Origin: DATAWK01 sp036267255
GTDB lineage: Bacteria > Acidobacteriota > Terriglobia > Terriglobales > Acidobacteriaceae
Length of the DNA stretch: 64,000 nt
NCBI GenBank assembly: GCA_036267255.1
Contig: DATAWK010000025.1
Location: forward strand, 121,531-185,530
Direction: 5' to 3'
In this document: positions 18,240 through 26,905 of the stretch, one piece after another
Layout of the letters: every line of letters starts with the position of its first letter
How positions within the stretch are numbered: position 1 is the stretch's first letter
Translations under genes and position numbers: made by a program
Notes under the pieces: generated by a model
Seen by the model: only the letters and a program-made list of their open reading frames with translations
What the model was told of the DNA's origin: nothing
Databases searched by the model: none

Positions 18240-18992
18240 CTACGCTTTGTGCCTGCCGCGTTCTTCCTGCTGACTGCCCAGGGCGCGCTCGGCCTGGCGG
18301 GTGCTGATGGTCTCATCTGGCGTGCGAATCACCGCATAGACACCAGCGGCGATGGCACCCCCTATCAGAGGCGCCACAATGAACAACCAGAGCTGCTGGA
18401 TGGCCCATCCGCCGACAAAAACGGCTGGCCCAATGCTACGTGCCGGATTGACTGAGGTGTTTGTGACAGGAATGCTTACCAGGTGAATCAGCGTGAGCAC
18501 TAAGCCTATGGCCAGACCTGCGAAGCCTATCGGCGCCTTAATATCCGTCGAGCCCAGCACGACAAGCACGAGAAACGCGGTCATGATGACCTCGCACACA
18601 AAGGCCGCAGGCATGGAGAACAATCCCGGGGAGTGCAATCCGTATCCATTGGCGCCCAGGCCCCCTACGGAAGCATAGTAACCACCTGGAATTCCACGGG
18701 CGATATACAGAACGCAGCCAGCGGCAATGATCGCTCCAATAATCTGGGCGATCACATACATCACAGCATCTTTGCCATTGATCTTTCTTGCCAGCAAAAC
18801 GCCGAAGGTAACCGCCGGGTTAACGTGGCAGCCGGAGATTGGTCCAATGGTATAGACCATGGCCAGCAACGATAAACCAAAGGCAAAAGCGACACCGACA
18901 AACCCGATGTGGCTGCCTGCAAGCACAGCGCTACCGACACCACCGAACACCAGCACAAAGGTCCCAACTAACTCTGCGAAATATTTCTTCAT
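18240..18992 (-). CDS. aqpZ: Aquaporin Z-type water channel
   Basis: A 250-residue MIP protein with six membrane helices. The two half-helix motifs are HVNPAVTFG and TSVNPARSIGPAVF. H in LIHLVSIP, T in VTNTSVN and R in NPAR match the narrow AqpZ selectivity filter, favouring water over glycerol. The C-terminus carries an extra charged tail of about 30 residues (RTPDETISTRQAERALGSQQ). AAGGAGGAG lies 6-7 bases before the ATG. The gene is monocistronic and ends in a strong terminator. Confidence 0.95.
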   Translation of the reverse strand: MKKYFAELVGTFVLVFGGVGSAVLAGSHIGFVGVAFAFGLSLLAMVYTIGPISGCHVNPAVTFGVLLARKINGKDAVMYVIAQIIGAIIAAGCVLYIARGIPGGYYASVGGLGANGYGLHSPGLFSMPAAFVCEVIMTAFLVLVVLGSTDIKAPIGFAGLAIGLVLTLIHLVSIPVTNTSVNPARSIGPAVFVGGWAIQQLWLFIVAPLIGGAIAAGVYAVIRTPDETISTRQAERALGSQQEERGRHKA

Positions 18993-19091
18993 TACGCACT
19001 CCTCCTTGTGGGGTTAGAGAAATCGCCCTGAATATACACGCTGGCAGGAGGTATGACCTATGAAAATATGGCGTTCCACGCATCTTTTCCA

Positions 19092-19799
19092 TCAGGTATC
19101 AGCCCGTTGGCCATCCAATCCCAGGGCCGCGGCATTCTTCTGCATCGCATGGATACAGAAGGCGATATGCTGATCCAGATCGACGCCGAGTTCCTCAGAT
19201 CCGGTAATAATGTCCTGCCTGTTTACGCCGCGCGCGAAGGCCTTGTCCTTCATCTTTTTACGGACGGAGCTGACATCGACATCGAAGATGGACTTCGAGG
19301 GCTTTACAAGAGAAATTGCCGTCAGAAACCCCGCCAACTCGTCGCAGGCAAACAACGTCTTGTCCAGATGAGATACACGCGGCGTGCCGGAATACTCCGC
19401 ATGCGCCAGAATGGCATGGCGAATCTCCTCTGGCCAGCCTTGCTCTGTCAAAATGCGATTGCCGACAAAAGGGTGCTCCTCTGGCGAGGGGTGCTTCTCG
19501 TAATCAAAGTCATGAAGCAATCCGGCGATGGCGTAGGTTTCTACAAGTCTGCGCGCCTCACTGCCCTCCAGTCCCATTTCTTCAACCAATCGCTGCCCGT
19601 AAGTCCGCACGCAGGTCTCCACGGCCAGTGCATGTTTCAGCAGACTCGCGGAGTGAGTGTATTCATTCAATAGCACCCAGGCCTCCGGGCGAGTCCAATG
19701 CCGGATATTGCCCGTTGGAACGTCTGTGTAGATGTCCGCTCGCTTCTGGTCAACTGCCGTAACTTTTGGAGCAGATTCTTGCGTGGATTCGTCTGTCAT
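19092..19799 (-). CDS. HD-domain (HDIG-type) metal-dependent phosphohydrolase-like protein
   Basis: A 235-residue protein with the HD hydrolase pattern: SLLKHALAVETCVR (first His), LLHDFDYEKHP (HD), HPFVGNRILTEQG and HAILAHAEYSG. This form is common as a stand-alone HDIG protein of unknown substrate. The ATG at 19799 is chosen because GGAGGAAA lies 8-10 bases upstream; the open frame starts 8 codons earlier. It is divergent from the zinc-ribbon regulator gene. Confidence 0.85.
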   Translation of the reverse strand: MTDESTQESAPKVTAVDQKRADIYTDVPTGNIRHWTRPEAWVLLNEYTHSASLLKHALAVETCVRTYGQRLVEEMGLEGSEARRLVETYAIAGLLHDFDYEKHPSPEEHPFVGNRILTEQGWPEEIRHAILAHAEYSGTPRVSHLDKTLFACDELAGFLTAISLVKPSKSIFDVDVSSVRKKMKDKAFARGVNRQDIITGSEELGVDLDQHIAFCIHAMQKNAAALGLDGQRADT

Positions 19800-19902
19800 G
19801 TACTCAGTTTCCTCCGATTTCATTCCTGGTCATCGCAAATCCAGACAGATTTTCAAAAACTCTTTTCTTTTTCACTTGACAACGGGCTTATTCAAAGGCA
19901 GT

Positions 19903-19924
19903 GTAACGGAAGGTGCACCGTTAC
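19903..19924. promoter_or_regulatory. Inverted repeat upstream of the zinc-ribbon/HTH regulator
   Basis: GTAACGG (19903-19909) and CCGTTAC (19918-19924) are perfect reverse complements 8 bases apart. A third half site, GTAACG, lies at 19955-19960. A TTGACA hexamer is at 19876-19881. Cro/CI-type regulators commonly bind such dyads in their own promoters, so autoregulation is plausible but untested. Confidence 0.4.
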
Positions 19925-19965
19925 CTGTGCATTGAGTGTCCGCTCTGGCACTCCGTAACGATATT

Positions 19966-20502
19966 ATGGCGACAGCGATGGCTCCCGTAGCTTCACGGGA
20001 CGTACTCCGTTGTGATTACTGCTCCCTGGTGCAATTCCGCACTAGCAACGCTCTGTGTAGGCGCTGCCACAAACCCTTGGAAATTGAAGTACCAGAACCA
20101 CTTCCCGTATCGGCAGAGATGGTGTCGCGGCCATCGGCTACTCCGCAAAACGGCTCCATGGTCGCTTTGCGCATTCGCGAAATTCGCAACCAGCGGAGCT
20201 TGAGCCAGCGTCAGCTGGCGGCAAAGATGGCTGTTCCCAGGACTTATATCTCGAAGGTGGAAAACGGTCGCGCTCTGCCCACGTTGGCCTCTCTGGCGCG
20301 TCTGGCTACGGCTTTGTCCGTTCACCTGGGAGATCTGGTGCAGGACAATTATGCCCAGCGCCAGCAGGAGATTTCTTCGCTGATGGCCGACCCGTTTTTA
20401 TCGGAAATCAGCATCTGGGTCGTCAAGCTGGACGAGATGCAACGCTCGGTTGTACTCAATCACGTCCGGGAGATGGCCAGCGGGCATCGCCGGACCGCCT
20501 GA
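19966..20502 (+). CDS. Zinc-ribbon plus XRE-type helix-turn-helix regulator
   Basis: A 178-residue protein from the ATG at 19966; a GTG at 19936 would add 10 residues, and neither has a clear ribosome site. Residues 16-34 form a CxxC-x11-CxxC ribbon (C16, C19, C31, C34). A Cro/CI HTH follows at about 67-122, with LRIREIRNQRSLSQRQLAAKM and PRTYISKVENGRALPTLASLARL. A helical C-terminus of about 50 residues may mediate oligomerisation. It sits 18 bases upstream of uppS and may belong to that envelope operon. Its targets are unknown. Confidence 0.85.
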   Translation: MATAMAPVASRDVLRCDYCSLVQFRTSNALCRRCHKPLEIEVPEPLPVSAEMVSRPSATPQNGSMVALRIREIRNQRSLSQRQLAAKMAVPRTYISKVENGRALPTLASLARLATALSVHLGDLVQDNYAQRQQEISSLMADPFLSEISIWVVKLDEMQRSVVLNHVREMASGHRRTA

Positions 20503-20520
20503 AGCGCTTGGAGTTCCGCT

Positions 20521-21429
20521 TTGCAGGCTCCCAAGCGCTGTGCTACGGTCGAACATATCGAGGTTGTTGCATTGGGTTCGTTTAGCAAATCGAGCCGCAT
20601 TCATGAACTGCCTCCGGACGAGCTGGAAATTTACCAGCAGTTGGAACCGGAGCGGCTACCCCAGCATGTGGCGATCATTATGGATGGAAACGGCCGCTGG
20701 GCTGGCCAGCGTCGCCTGCAGCGTTTCTTCGGACATCAGCAAGGCGCCGAGTCCGTCCAATACGTCGTGGAAACGGCTTCGCGCATCAACCTGCCCTGGC
20801 TGACTTTGTACGCATTTTCGCTTGAAAACAATCTGCGTCGGCCAAAAACGGAAGTTAATTTTCTTATGCGGCTGCTGAAAAGCTATCTGGTCGGCAACGT
20901 TCGCCGCATGAATGACAACGATGTCCGCATTGCCTACATTGGCCGCACGGAAGAGCTGCCCTCGGAAGTGCAGGAGACCATGTGCTGGGCCGTCGAGCAA
21001 ACGAAAAAGAATACCGGCACCACGCTCACTCTCGCTCTTAACTATGGGGCACGCAGCGAAATCGTAGATGCTTCTCGCGCCGCTATACAAAAGATTCTTG
21101 TGGAATATGCTTCCCGCGGCACTCGGATTGAAGATCTGCTGTCTCTGGTAACGGAAGAAACTATCTCCAGGGAACTCTACACCGCTCACATGCCGGACCC
21201 TGATCTGGTGATTCGCACCAGTGGAGAGATGCGTGTCAGCAACTTCCTTCTCTGGCAGATTGCTTATTCTGAAATTTTTGTGACGGAACGATTCTGGCCG
21301 GATTTTCGCGGCAGGCATCTACTGGAGGCGATCGCGGATTATCAGCGCCGCGAGCGGCGTTATGGCGGCCTGGGAGAGCCCAAGCCTGTGATTGCGCCAG
21401 CGCGTGATGAGGCCTTTGTACAATCCTGA
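20521..21429 (+). CDS. uppS: Undecaprenyl diphosphate synthase (isoprenyl transferase)
   Basis: A cis-prenyltransferase of up to 302 residues that makes the C55 lipid carrier for peptidoglycan and O-antigen. D55 in HVAIIMDGNGRW is the catalytic aspartate, followed by the FFGHQQGAESV helix, and RTSGEMRVSNFLLWQIAYSE carries the C-terminal Arg residues. Two positions are unusual: SLENNLRRP replaces the common SSENW-x-RP with an extra residue and no Trp, and Met follows RTSGE. Starts are TTG at 20521 (GGAG 7 bases upstream) or TTG at 20572 (GAGG 8 bases upstream). It heads uppS-cdsA-dxr-rseP. Confidence 0.94.
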   Translation: MQAPKRCATVEHIEVVALGSFSKSSRIHELPPDELEIYQQLEPERLPQHVAIIMDGNGRWAGQRRLQRFFGHQQGAESVQYVVETASRINLPWLTLYAFSLENNLRRPKTEVNFLMRLLKSYLVGNVRRMNDNDVRIAYIGRTEELPSEVQETMCWAVEQTKKNTGTTLTLALNYGARSEIVDASRAAIQKILVEYASRGTRIEDLLSLVTEETISRELYTAHMPDPDLVIRTSGEMRVSNFLLWQIAYSEIFVTERFWPDFRGRHLLEAIADYQRRERRYGGLGEPKPVIAPARDEAFVQS

Positions 21430-21518
21430 GAGATCAGGAAACTTCCTGGCATTTTTCTACGCGGAATGACTCTACTCTAAAACCTTGGCATTGGAATGTT
21501 GAAAGCGGTTTGCCCAGC

Positions 21519-22349
21519 ATGAAGCGCATATTGACAGCGGTCATTCTTATCCCGCTGGTTCTATTGTTGATCCTGGAAGCGCCATATTGGCTGCAAGTGA
21601 TGGCGGCGGGCGTTGTCGCAGAATTCGCCCTCTATGAATATCTGAGTCTGGCCGATGCTTCTGGCACGAAAGTTCCGCGCTGGCTGGTGCTGGCGTGTGG
21701 CGCGGTCCTCTTCGCAGTTGTCTACTGGGCCCCCGGATTCCTGCTGTCCGCTCTGGGCATGTTCGTCCTGTTGCTATTGGGCTTATGTACTCTACTTTCC
21801 CCACTGCATCGCGTCCTGACAGATGCATCCTTCTCCGTTTTTGGCCTCATGTACATTGCATATCCGCTGGCCCTGGCTCCGTTGTTGATCACCCAGGAGA
21901 ACGGTACGGCTTTATTGTTGTTTCTGTTGATTGTCGTTTGGGCGGGAGACATTACGGCCCTCTATACCGGTCGCGCTTTCGGGAAACATGCAATGTCTCC
22001 CACGCTAAGCCCCCAAAAAACCTGGGAAGGCGCTATCGGCTCTCTCGTTGGCAGTGTTCTGGCCGGTCTAGGTATCATGTATTTGGGAGGGATACTCTAT
22101 CAGCGCGGATTTGTAGCCCTGATGTACCCCCAGAGATGGTGGTACTGGATCATGATGGCCATGCTGCTTAATATCGCGGCACAGATCGGCGATCTGCTGG
22201 AGTCAGCCCTCAAGCGCGGAGCCGGCGTCAAGGATTCCGGCGCTATATTACCGGGGCATGGTGGCGTTCTGGATCGCGTGGATGCTCTCCTGCTGGCCCT
22301 GCCAGTGCTGTGGTACGTTCTGCTGTTTCAGCAATCCTATTTCATGTAG
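21519..22349 (+). CDS. cdsA: Phosphatidate cytidylyltransferase
   Basis: A 276-residue polytopic enzyme with about eight membrane segments that makes CDP-diacylglycerol for phospholipid synthesis. The C-terminal CdsA signature reads SALKRGAGVKDSGAILPGHGGVLDRVD across two short pieces, with the KD, HGG and DR metal and substrate residues intact. The internal TLSPQKTWEGAIGS is also typical. The ATG at 21519 is preferred over a TTG three codons earlier. dxr starts 11 bases after its stop. Confidence 0.94.
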   Translation: MKRILTAVILIPLVLLLILEAPYWLQVMAAGVVAEFALYEYLSLADASGTKVPRWLVLACGAVLFAVVYWAPGFLLSALGMFVLLLLGLCTLLSPLHRVLTDASFSVFGLMYIAYPLALAPLLITQENGTALLLFLLIVVWAGDITALYTGRAFGKHAMSPTLSPQKTWEGAIGSLVGSVLAGLGIMYLGGILYQRGFVALMYPQRWWYWIMMAMLLNIAAQIGDLLESALKRGAGVKDSGAILPGHGGVLDRVDALLLALPVLWYVLLFQQSYFM

Positions 22350-22359
22350 GCATATTCCT

Positions 22360-23547
22360 TTGAAGCAACTCGCAATTCTCGGTTCCACCGGGTCCATTGG
22401 ACAAAGCACGCTGCGCATCGTGGAGCAATATCCGGATCGTTTCTGCGTACTGAGTCTCGTTGCCGGACGCAATATCGACGCCCTCTTTGCGCAATGCCAG
22501 CGCTGGCATCCACAAATTGTCGCAGTTGCAACAGAACAGGGCGCTGCCGATCTGAAAAAACGTTTGGCCGCTGCCGGGCACGGCCAAATGGAAGTTGTGT
22601 ATGGTACGGCGGGCGCCATCCGCGCCGCGACGCTGCCTGCTGTGGATTTCGTCGTCAGCGCCATCGTTGGCGTGGCAGGGCTGGAGGCCACCTATGCAGC
22701 GGTTGTCGCAGGCAAGACGATTGGGCTCGCCAACAAGGAATGCATGGTTGCTGCGGGCGAAATCCTTACCCGAGAAGCGCGCCAGCGCAACGTGGCGTTG
22801 CTACCCATCGACAGTGAACACAATGCCATCCACCAGTGCATGCGCGGTGGAGCGAAGGCGGAGGTGAAGCGTATCTGGCTCACCGCTTCCGGTGGACCAT
22901 TTCGCACTTTACCCCTCGATCAATTCGAGAACATCACGGTCGCGCAGGCACTGCAGCATCCCACCTGGGTGATGGGGCAGCGGATCACCATCGATTCTGC
23001 CACCATGCTGAACAAGGGATTGGAGATTATTGAGGCCTGCCGCCTGTTTGACCTTCCCGCCAGCGCCGTCCAGGTCACGGTGCATCCGCAATCCACAATC
23101 CATTCTCTTGTCGAGTTTGTTGATGGCAGCATTCTGGCGCAGCTCTCCGTCACGGATATGCGACTGCCCATTCTCTACGCGCTCAGCTACCCGGAGCGCA
23201 TCGAATCCAATCTGACCTTCGATATGCGCAGCCTGTCGCACCTGGATTTTGAACCTCCTGACTTTGCCCGCTTCCCTTGCCTCCGGCTGGCCTACGAGGC
23301 TGCGGAAATCGGCGGCGAGCACTGCATCGCCCTGAATGCAGCCGATGAAATTGCCGTGGACGCATTTCTCGCCGGGCATATCCCATTCCTGGCCATCCCG
23401 CGTACAATTGAAGCAGTGCTGGAGCAGACGCAGCACCGCCATCCGGTGACCATTCAGGAAGTTCTGGAAGCCGATGAGCGGGCGCGTGAGAACGCTCATC
23501 AGGTTTTGCATTCTGGCACCAAAAAGCGCACCGTTCTGCAAAGATGA
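22360..23547 (+). CDS. dxr: 1-deoxy-D-xylulose-5-phosphate reductoisomerase
   Basis: A 395-residue enzyme of the MEP isoprenoid pathway, making 2-C-methyl-D-erythritol 4-phosphate with NADPH. The N-terminal nucleotide loop is GSTGSIGQST, and NKECMVAAGE is the linker helix. DSEHNAIHQ supplies the metal ligands, and TASGGPFR, MGQRITIDSATMLNKGLE and HPQSTIHSLVEF are the substrate loops. The start is read as TTG at 22360, since the upstream frame overlaps cdsA and has no conserved sequence. It supplies isoprenoid precursor for the uppS product encoded two genes earlier. Confidence 0.95.
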   Translation: MKQLAILGSTGSIGQSTLRIVEQYPDRFCVLSLVAGRNIDALFAQCQRWHPQIVAVATEQGAADLKKRLAAAGHGQMEVVYGTAGAIRAATLPAVDFVVSAIVGVAGLEATYAAVVAGKTIGLANKECMVAAGEILTREARQRNVALLPIDSEHNAIHQCMRGGAKAEVKRIWLTASGGPFRTLPLDQFENITVAQALQHPTWVMGQRITIDSATMLNKGLEIIEACRLFDLPASAVQVTVHPQSTIHSLVEFVDGSILAQLSVTDMRLPILYALSYPERIESNLTFDMRSLSHLDFEPPDFARFPCLRLAYEAAEIGGEHCIALNAADEIAVDAFLAGHIPFLAIPRTIEAVLEQTQHRHPVTIQEVLEADERARENAHQVLHSGTKKRTVLQR

Positions 23548-23646
23548 TCGTTTCCGGCACATCTCTAGCCCGCAAAGGTCTATCTTGCCCGGAGACGCGT
23601 GTGTTTGCTTGCCCGGAATTTAGATAAGGTTCTTTCTGGTGTATCC

Positions 23647-25026
23647 ATGTCGTTTGCTTTTCTAAGTATCGTTTCCGTGCTTATCGTGCTCGGCATCATG
23701 GTTTTGGTGCATGAGTTCGGCCACTTTGTAGTTGCCAAAATGTGTGGCGTACGCGTGGAGGTCTTCTCCGTCGGTTTTGGCAAGCGCCTGTTTGGCTTTC
23801 ACCACGGCGATACGGATTACCGCTTGAGCCTGCTGCCCCTTGGCGGCTACGTGAAGATGTCCGGTGAGATGATGCCGGATACGTCCAAGAGCGAGCAGAC
23901 CTCCGACCCCGGCGATTACAACAACCATCCTCGCTGGCAACGCATTTTGATCAGTTGTGCAGGCCCTGCAGCCAACTTTGTATTGGCTTTTTTACTGCTG
24001 ACCGTCGTCTATATGGCGCATAATGAGGTCCCGAATTTCATGAACGGGCCTGCCATCGTCGATTATGTTCAGCCTGACTCCGTGGCCGCCAAGGCGGGGC
24101 TTGTGCGCAATGATCAGATCGTTCGCTATGATGGTGTGCAGAATCCCGAATGGCAACAGGTCTATATCCATACCATTCTGAACCTGAATCATGATGTTTC
24201 CCTGAGCGTGGAACGCCAGGGCCAAATCCAAAACCTGCAGATGCATCTGCCCAGCGTCAGCGACCCGGACAATTTTTCCTTCCAGGATCTCGGCATTGCC
24301 GCACATGAACAGAACACGCCACTTCAGGTGGTCGCCGTGGAAACAACATTTCCCGGCTACAAGGCAGGATTACGCGAAGGCGACGAGATTTCTGCCATTG
24401 ACGGCATTGCTTTCCGCTCCATGACTTCACTCATTCTGTATCTGCAACAAGAGGCAGGCAAGCCGGTCGCGCTCACCGTGCTGCGACATGGAAAACCGCT
24501 GGCCTTAAACGTCAAACCAGCTGTTCATCAGAATGTGGCCGGCCAATCTGTCTACCAGATTGGATTCAGTACCAATCCGCCACCCTCTCATGTGGAACGC
24601 CTGCCTTTGTTCGCCGCGATGCAACAATCGGTACGCGAGAACGTGAAAGACTCCACACTGGTTCTTGAAATTGTGCACCGCATGGTCACACTTCAGATGT
24701 CTGTACGCTCGCTTAGCGGCCCGGTTGGCATTGCGCGAGAGACGGGACACATTGTTTCCATGCCAGGATGGACTCCCCTATTTGGAGAAATGGCAACCAT
24801 CAGCCTGCAACTCGGCATCTTTAATTTGCTACCGATTCCGATTCTGGATGGCGGTACGATTTTGATGCTGCTCATTGAAAGCCTGTTGCGGCACGATCTG
24901 AACCAGCAATTCAAAGAGCGGATTTATCAGACTGCTTTTGTCTTCCTGATTCTCTTCATGGCCTTCGTTCTCTTCAACGATCTGACGAAGCTCCCTATAT
25001 TCGCGCACTTCCACTCGTTCGATTGA
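23647..25026 (+). CDS. rseP: RIP metalloprotease RseP (site-2 protease family, M50)
   Basis: A 459-residue intramembrane zinc protease from the ATG at 23647. HEFGH (22-26) in the first membrane helix is the HExxH zinc site, and NLLPIPILDGG near the C-terminus provides the third ligand Asp. Two PDZ domains lie between, at about 125-190 (DSVAAKAGLVRNDQIV) and 220-285 (GYKAGLREGDEISAIDG). RseP releases membrane-tethered anti-sigma factors and clears signal peptides. It is the last gene of the uppS-cdsA-dxr-rseP run. Confidence 0.94.
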   Translation: MSFAFLSIVSVLIVLGIMVLVHEFGHFVVAKMCGVRVEVFSVGFGKRLFGFHHGDTDYRLSLLPLGGYVKMSGEMMPDTSKSEQTSDPGDYNNHPRWQRILISCAGPAANFVLAFLLLTVVYMAHNEVPNFMNGPAIVDYVQPDSVAAKAGLVRNDQIVRYDGVQNPEWQQVYIHTILNLNHDVSLSVERQGQIQNLQMHLPSVSDPDNFSFQDLGIAAHEQNTPLQVVAVETTFPGYKAGLREGDEISAIDGIAFRSMTSLILYLQQEAGKPVALTVLRHGKPLALNVKPAVHQNVAGQSVYQIGFSTNPPPSHVERLPLFAAMQQSVRENVKDSTLVLEIVHRMVTLQMSVRSLSGPVGIARETGHIVSMPGWTPLFGEMATISLQLGIFNLLPIPILDGGTILMLLIESLLRHDLNQQFKERIYQTAFVFLILFMAFVLFNDLTKLPIFAHFHSFD

Positions 25027-25066
25027 CGGCTAAATGTGTGGCTGCTTCGATGAAGGGAATGAACTC

Positions 25067-26116
25067 CTAGACGGCGTTTTCCAGCGATTCCTCTGCCATC
25101 TCAGAAGACGCTGCCACCTTGCGTAGAGAGACTTGTTCCATGCGCGCAAAGATCAGACCGCCTGGAATCACGGTCAGAAATGTGGCGACGAAAAGCGTGA
25201 TGCCACAGGCTGTGGCGGCTTCCGGGCCAACACCCAGAATGCTGATCATGGCTTGAATGGTGGCCAACTGCGAGCCTCCACCAACCACCGGCAATTGCAG
25301 GACAGAACCAAACATGCTGGCAGCCATCAGAATGATGGTTTGCGCTGGAGCAACAGATGCCAACGCTGGCACGCGGAATGCGTGCACCACCTCGACATAG
25401 GCCAGCGCAATCAGGCCCCATGTGGCAAACGACCAGAACAAGGCCAGCAACAGATCGCTTATGCCGTTGATGGTATCCAGCCCGTGGCTGAAGGTCTGAA
25501 TTTTTTCCTGCGCAAAATGGCCAATCGCCTTGGAAAACCATCCGAAGACTCGCCCGAAGATCGCTGCAACGCGAGTTCCCGAGATGCGAACCGCGATGAT
25601 AACCCCACCCAGTAAAACTGCCGCCAGCATGGCCAGGTACCCGGCACGCCGAATATCCTGACTGTGCGGGAGCATGCTGACCGAACTGCTGATGGAAAGC
25701 GTGACCGCGATGATAGTCGCTGCAGCCAGCAGGTCAAAAATGCGCTCGACAATATAGACGGCAAGCTGCGAGGTAAAGCTGATCTGCTGCCGTCGCGCAA
25801 TCAGATAGGGTCGTACAAATTCTCCCAGTCGCCCCAGCACCGCAATCGCAGTAAAGCCGATGAACTGCGCAGGAATCAGCGCCACAGGTTTCGCCGGTTT
25901 GGTGGGCCGTAGGAAGATGCTCCAACGAAAAGCCCGCGTCACATAGGCCCCATAGATACATGCGACGGCCAACCCAATGCGTGACCAAAGGATGGAATCA
26001 AAGACATTTTCCAGCACCGACCAGCGGAAACTGCTCAGCGTGCGGAATTGAAGGTAGCCAAGCAGCACCAGAACAAGCAGGACTACTGCCATCAGAAGCC
26101 ATCGTTTTGCTTTCAT
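25067..26116 (-). CDS. Lysylphosphatidylglycerol-synthase-like transmembrane protein (YbhN/UPF0104 family)
   Basis: A 349-residue protein with about eight hydrophobic segments and family features: TRAFRWSIFLRP, GEFVRPYLIARRQ (the conserved GE-x2-RP loop), VERIFDLLA, and GGGSQLATIQAMI. Only the membrane (flippase-like) part of MprF-type proteins is present, and no aminoacyl-transfer domain. Its lipid substrate is unknown. It starts 15 bases after the lytic transglycosylase stop, so the two are probably co-transcribed. Confidence 0.85.
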   Translation of the reverse strand: MKAKRWLLMAVVLLVLVLLGYLQFRTLSSFRWSVLENVFDSILWSRIGLAVACIYGAYVTRAFRWSIFLRPTKPAKPVALIPAQFIGFTAIAVLGRLGEFVRPYLIARRQQISFTSQLAVYIVERIFDLLAAATIIAVTLSISSSVSMLPHSQDIRRAGYLAMLAAVLLGGVIIAVRISGTRVAAIFGRVFGWFSKAIGHFAQEKIQTFSHGLDTINGISDLLLALFWSFATWGLIALAYVEVVHAFRVPALASVAPAQTIILMAASMFGSVLQLPVVGGGSQLATIQAMISILGVGPEAATACGITLFVATFLTVIPGGLIFARMEQVSLRKVAASSEMAEESLENAV

Positions 26117-26131
26117 GTGGGTAGTTTTAGC

Positions 26132-26866
26132 TTACTCGTTTACCACTTGGGTGGGAACTTCCGCGGCAATCGTTTCGTGATGGGCTTGTTCGCGCCTCAG
26201 TTGAAGCTTGCGCCGATTAAAATCATGGATCACACGGGCCACGTAGCGCCTCGTTTCCGTATATGGCGGAATGCCGTGGTAACGATCGACGGCTTCCGGA
26301 CCGGCGTTATAGGCTGCCAATGCCAAGGCAAGATTGTTATGGTAACGGGTCAGTAGTGCATCCAGGTACGCCGTGCCGCCAGCGACGTTCTGTGCCGGAG
26401 CAAAGCTGTCCTCCACGCCTAGAACGGCAGCGGTTCCCGGCATCAACTGCATCAGGCCCTGCGCACCTGCGCGCGATACAGCCCGAGGGTTACCATTGCT
26501 TTCCGCGCGGACCACGCTGGCCAGCAGATCGACGTCGATATGATGCGCCGTAGCCGCCTGCGCCAGCAGCATGGGTACATTGGCAGGCTTGGGATCCGTT
26601 GCCTTTGTGGTGGAGGACACAGTTGCAACCACATCGGGCACCGTTACCTGGCGCACGATGTCATCGGGCGCAACATCCAAATAACTATCACCACCAGCCG
26701 TTAAAAAAAGCCGCATTTGTCCATTGACGGAACGCTCATGATCGCAAACCACATCGAAACCGGAGCGCAGGCTCACACGTTGCGCCGCCAACGCCGGCAT
26801 CACGCATGCGGCAATCACGGACAGAATGGCAGCGGTACGTCGGCTCGACAAGGATAGAATGGTCAT
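26132..26866 (-). CDS. Lytic transglycosylase, SLT domain
   Basis: A 244-residue exported protein. A signal peptide covers about 1-28 (RRTAAILSVIAACVMPALA). A small unassigned domain follows, then an SLT domain at about 115-225: VRAESNGNPRAVS with the catalytic Glu, GAQGLMQLMPGTAAVLG, and AYNAGPEAVDRYHGIPPYTET. It cleaves peptidoglycan with 1,6-anhydro product formation in the periplasm. The ATG at 26866 gives a proper signal peptide; the longer open frame begins at a TTG. It lies between a HAD phosphatase and a membrane protein gene. Confidence 0.92.
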   Translation of the reverse strand: MTILSLSSRRTAAILSVIAACVMPALAAQRVSLRSGFDVVCDHERSVNGQMRLFLTAGGDSYLDVAPDDIVRQVTVPDVVATVSSTTKATDPKPANVPMLLAQAATAHHIDVDLLASVVRAESNGNPRAVSRAGAQGLMQLMPGTAAVLGVEDSFAPAQNVAGGTAYLDALLTRYHNNLALALAAYNAGPEAVDRYHGIPPYTETRRYVARVIHDFNRRKLQLRREQAHHETIAAEVPTQVVNE

Positions 26867-26905
26867 GGATCGCAAAGAATCTTTATGTTTCAAAGCTCTC
26901 TGTGG

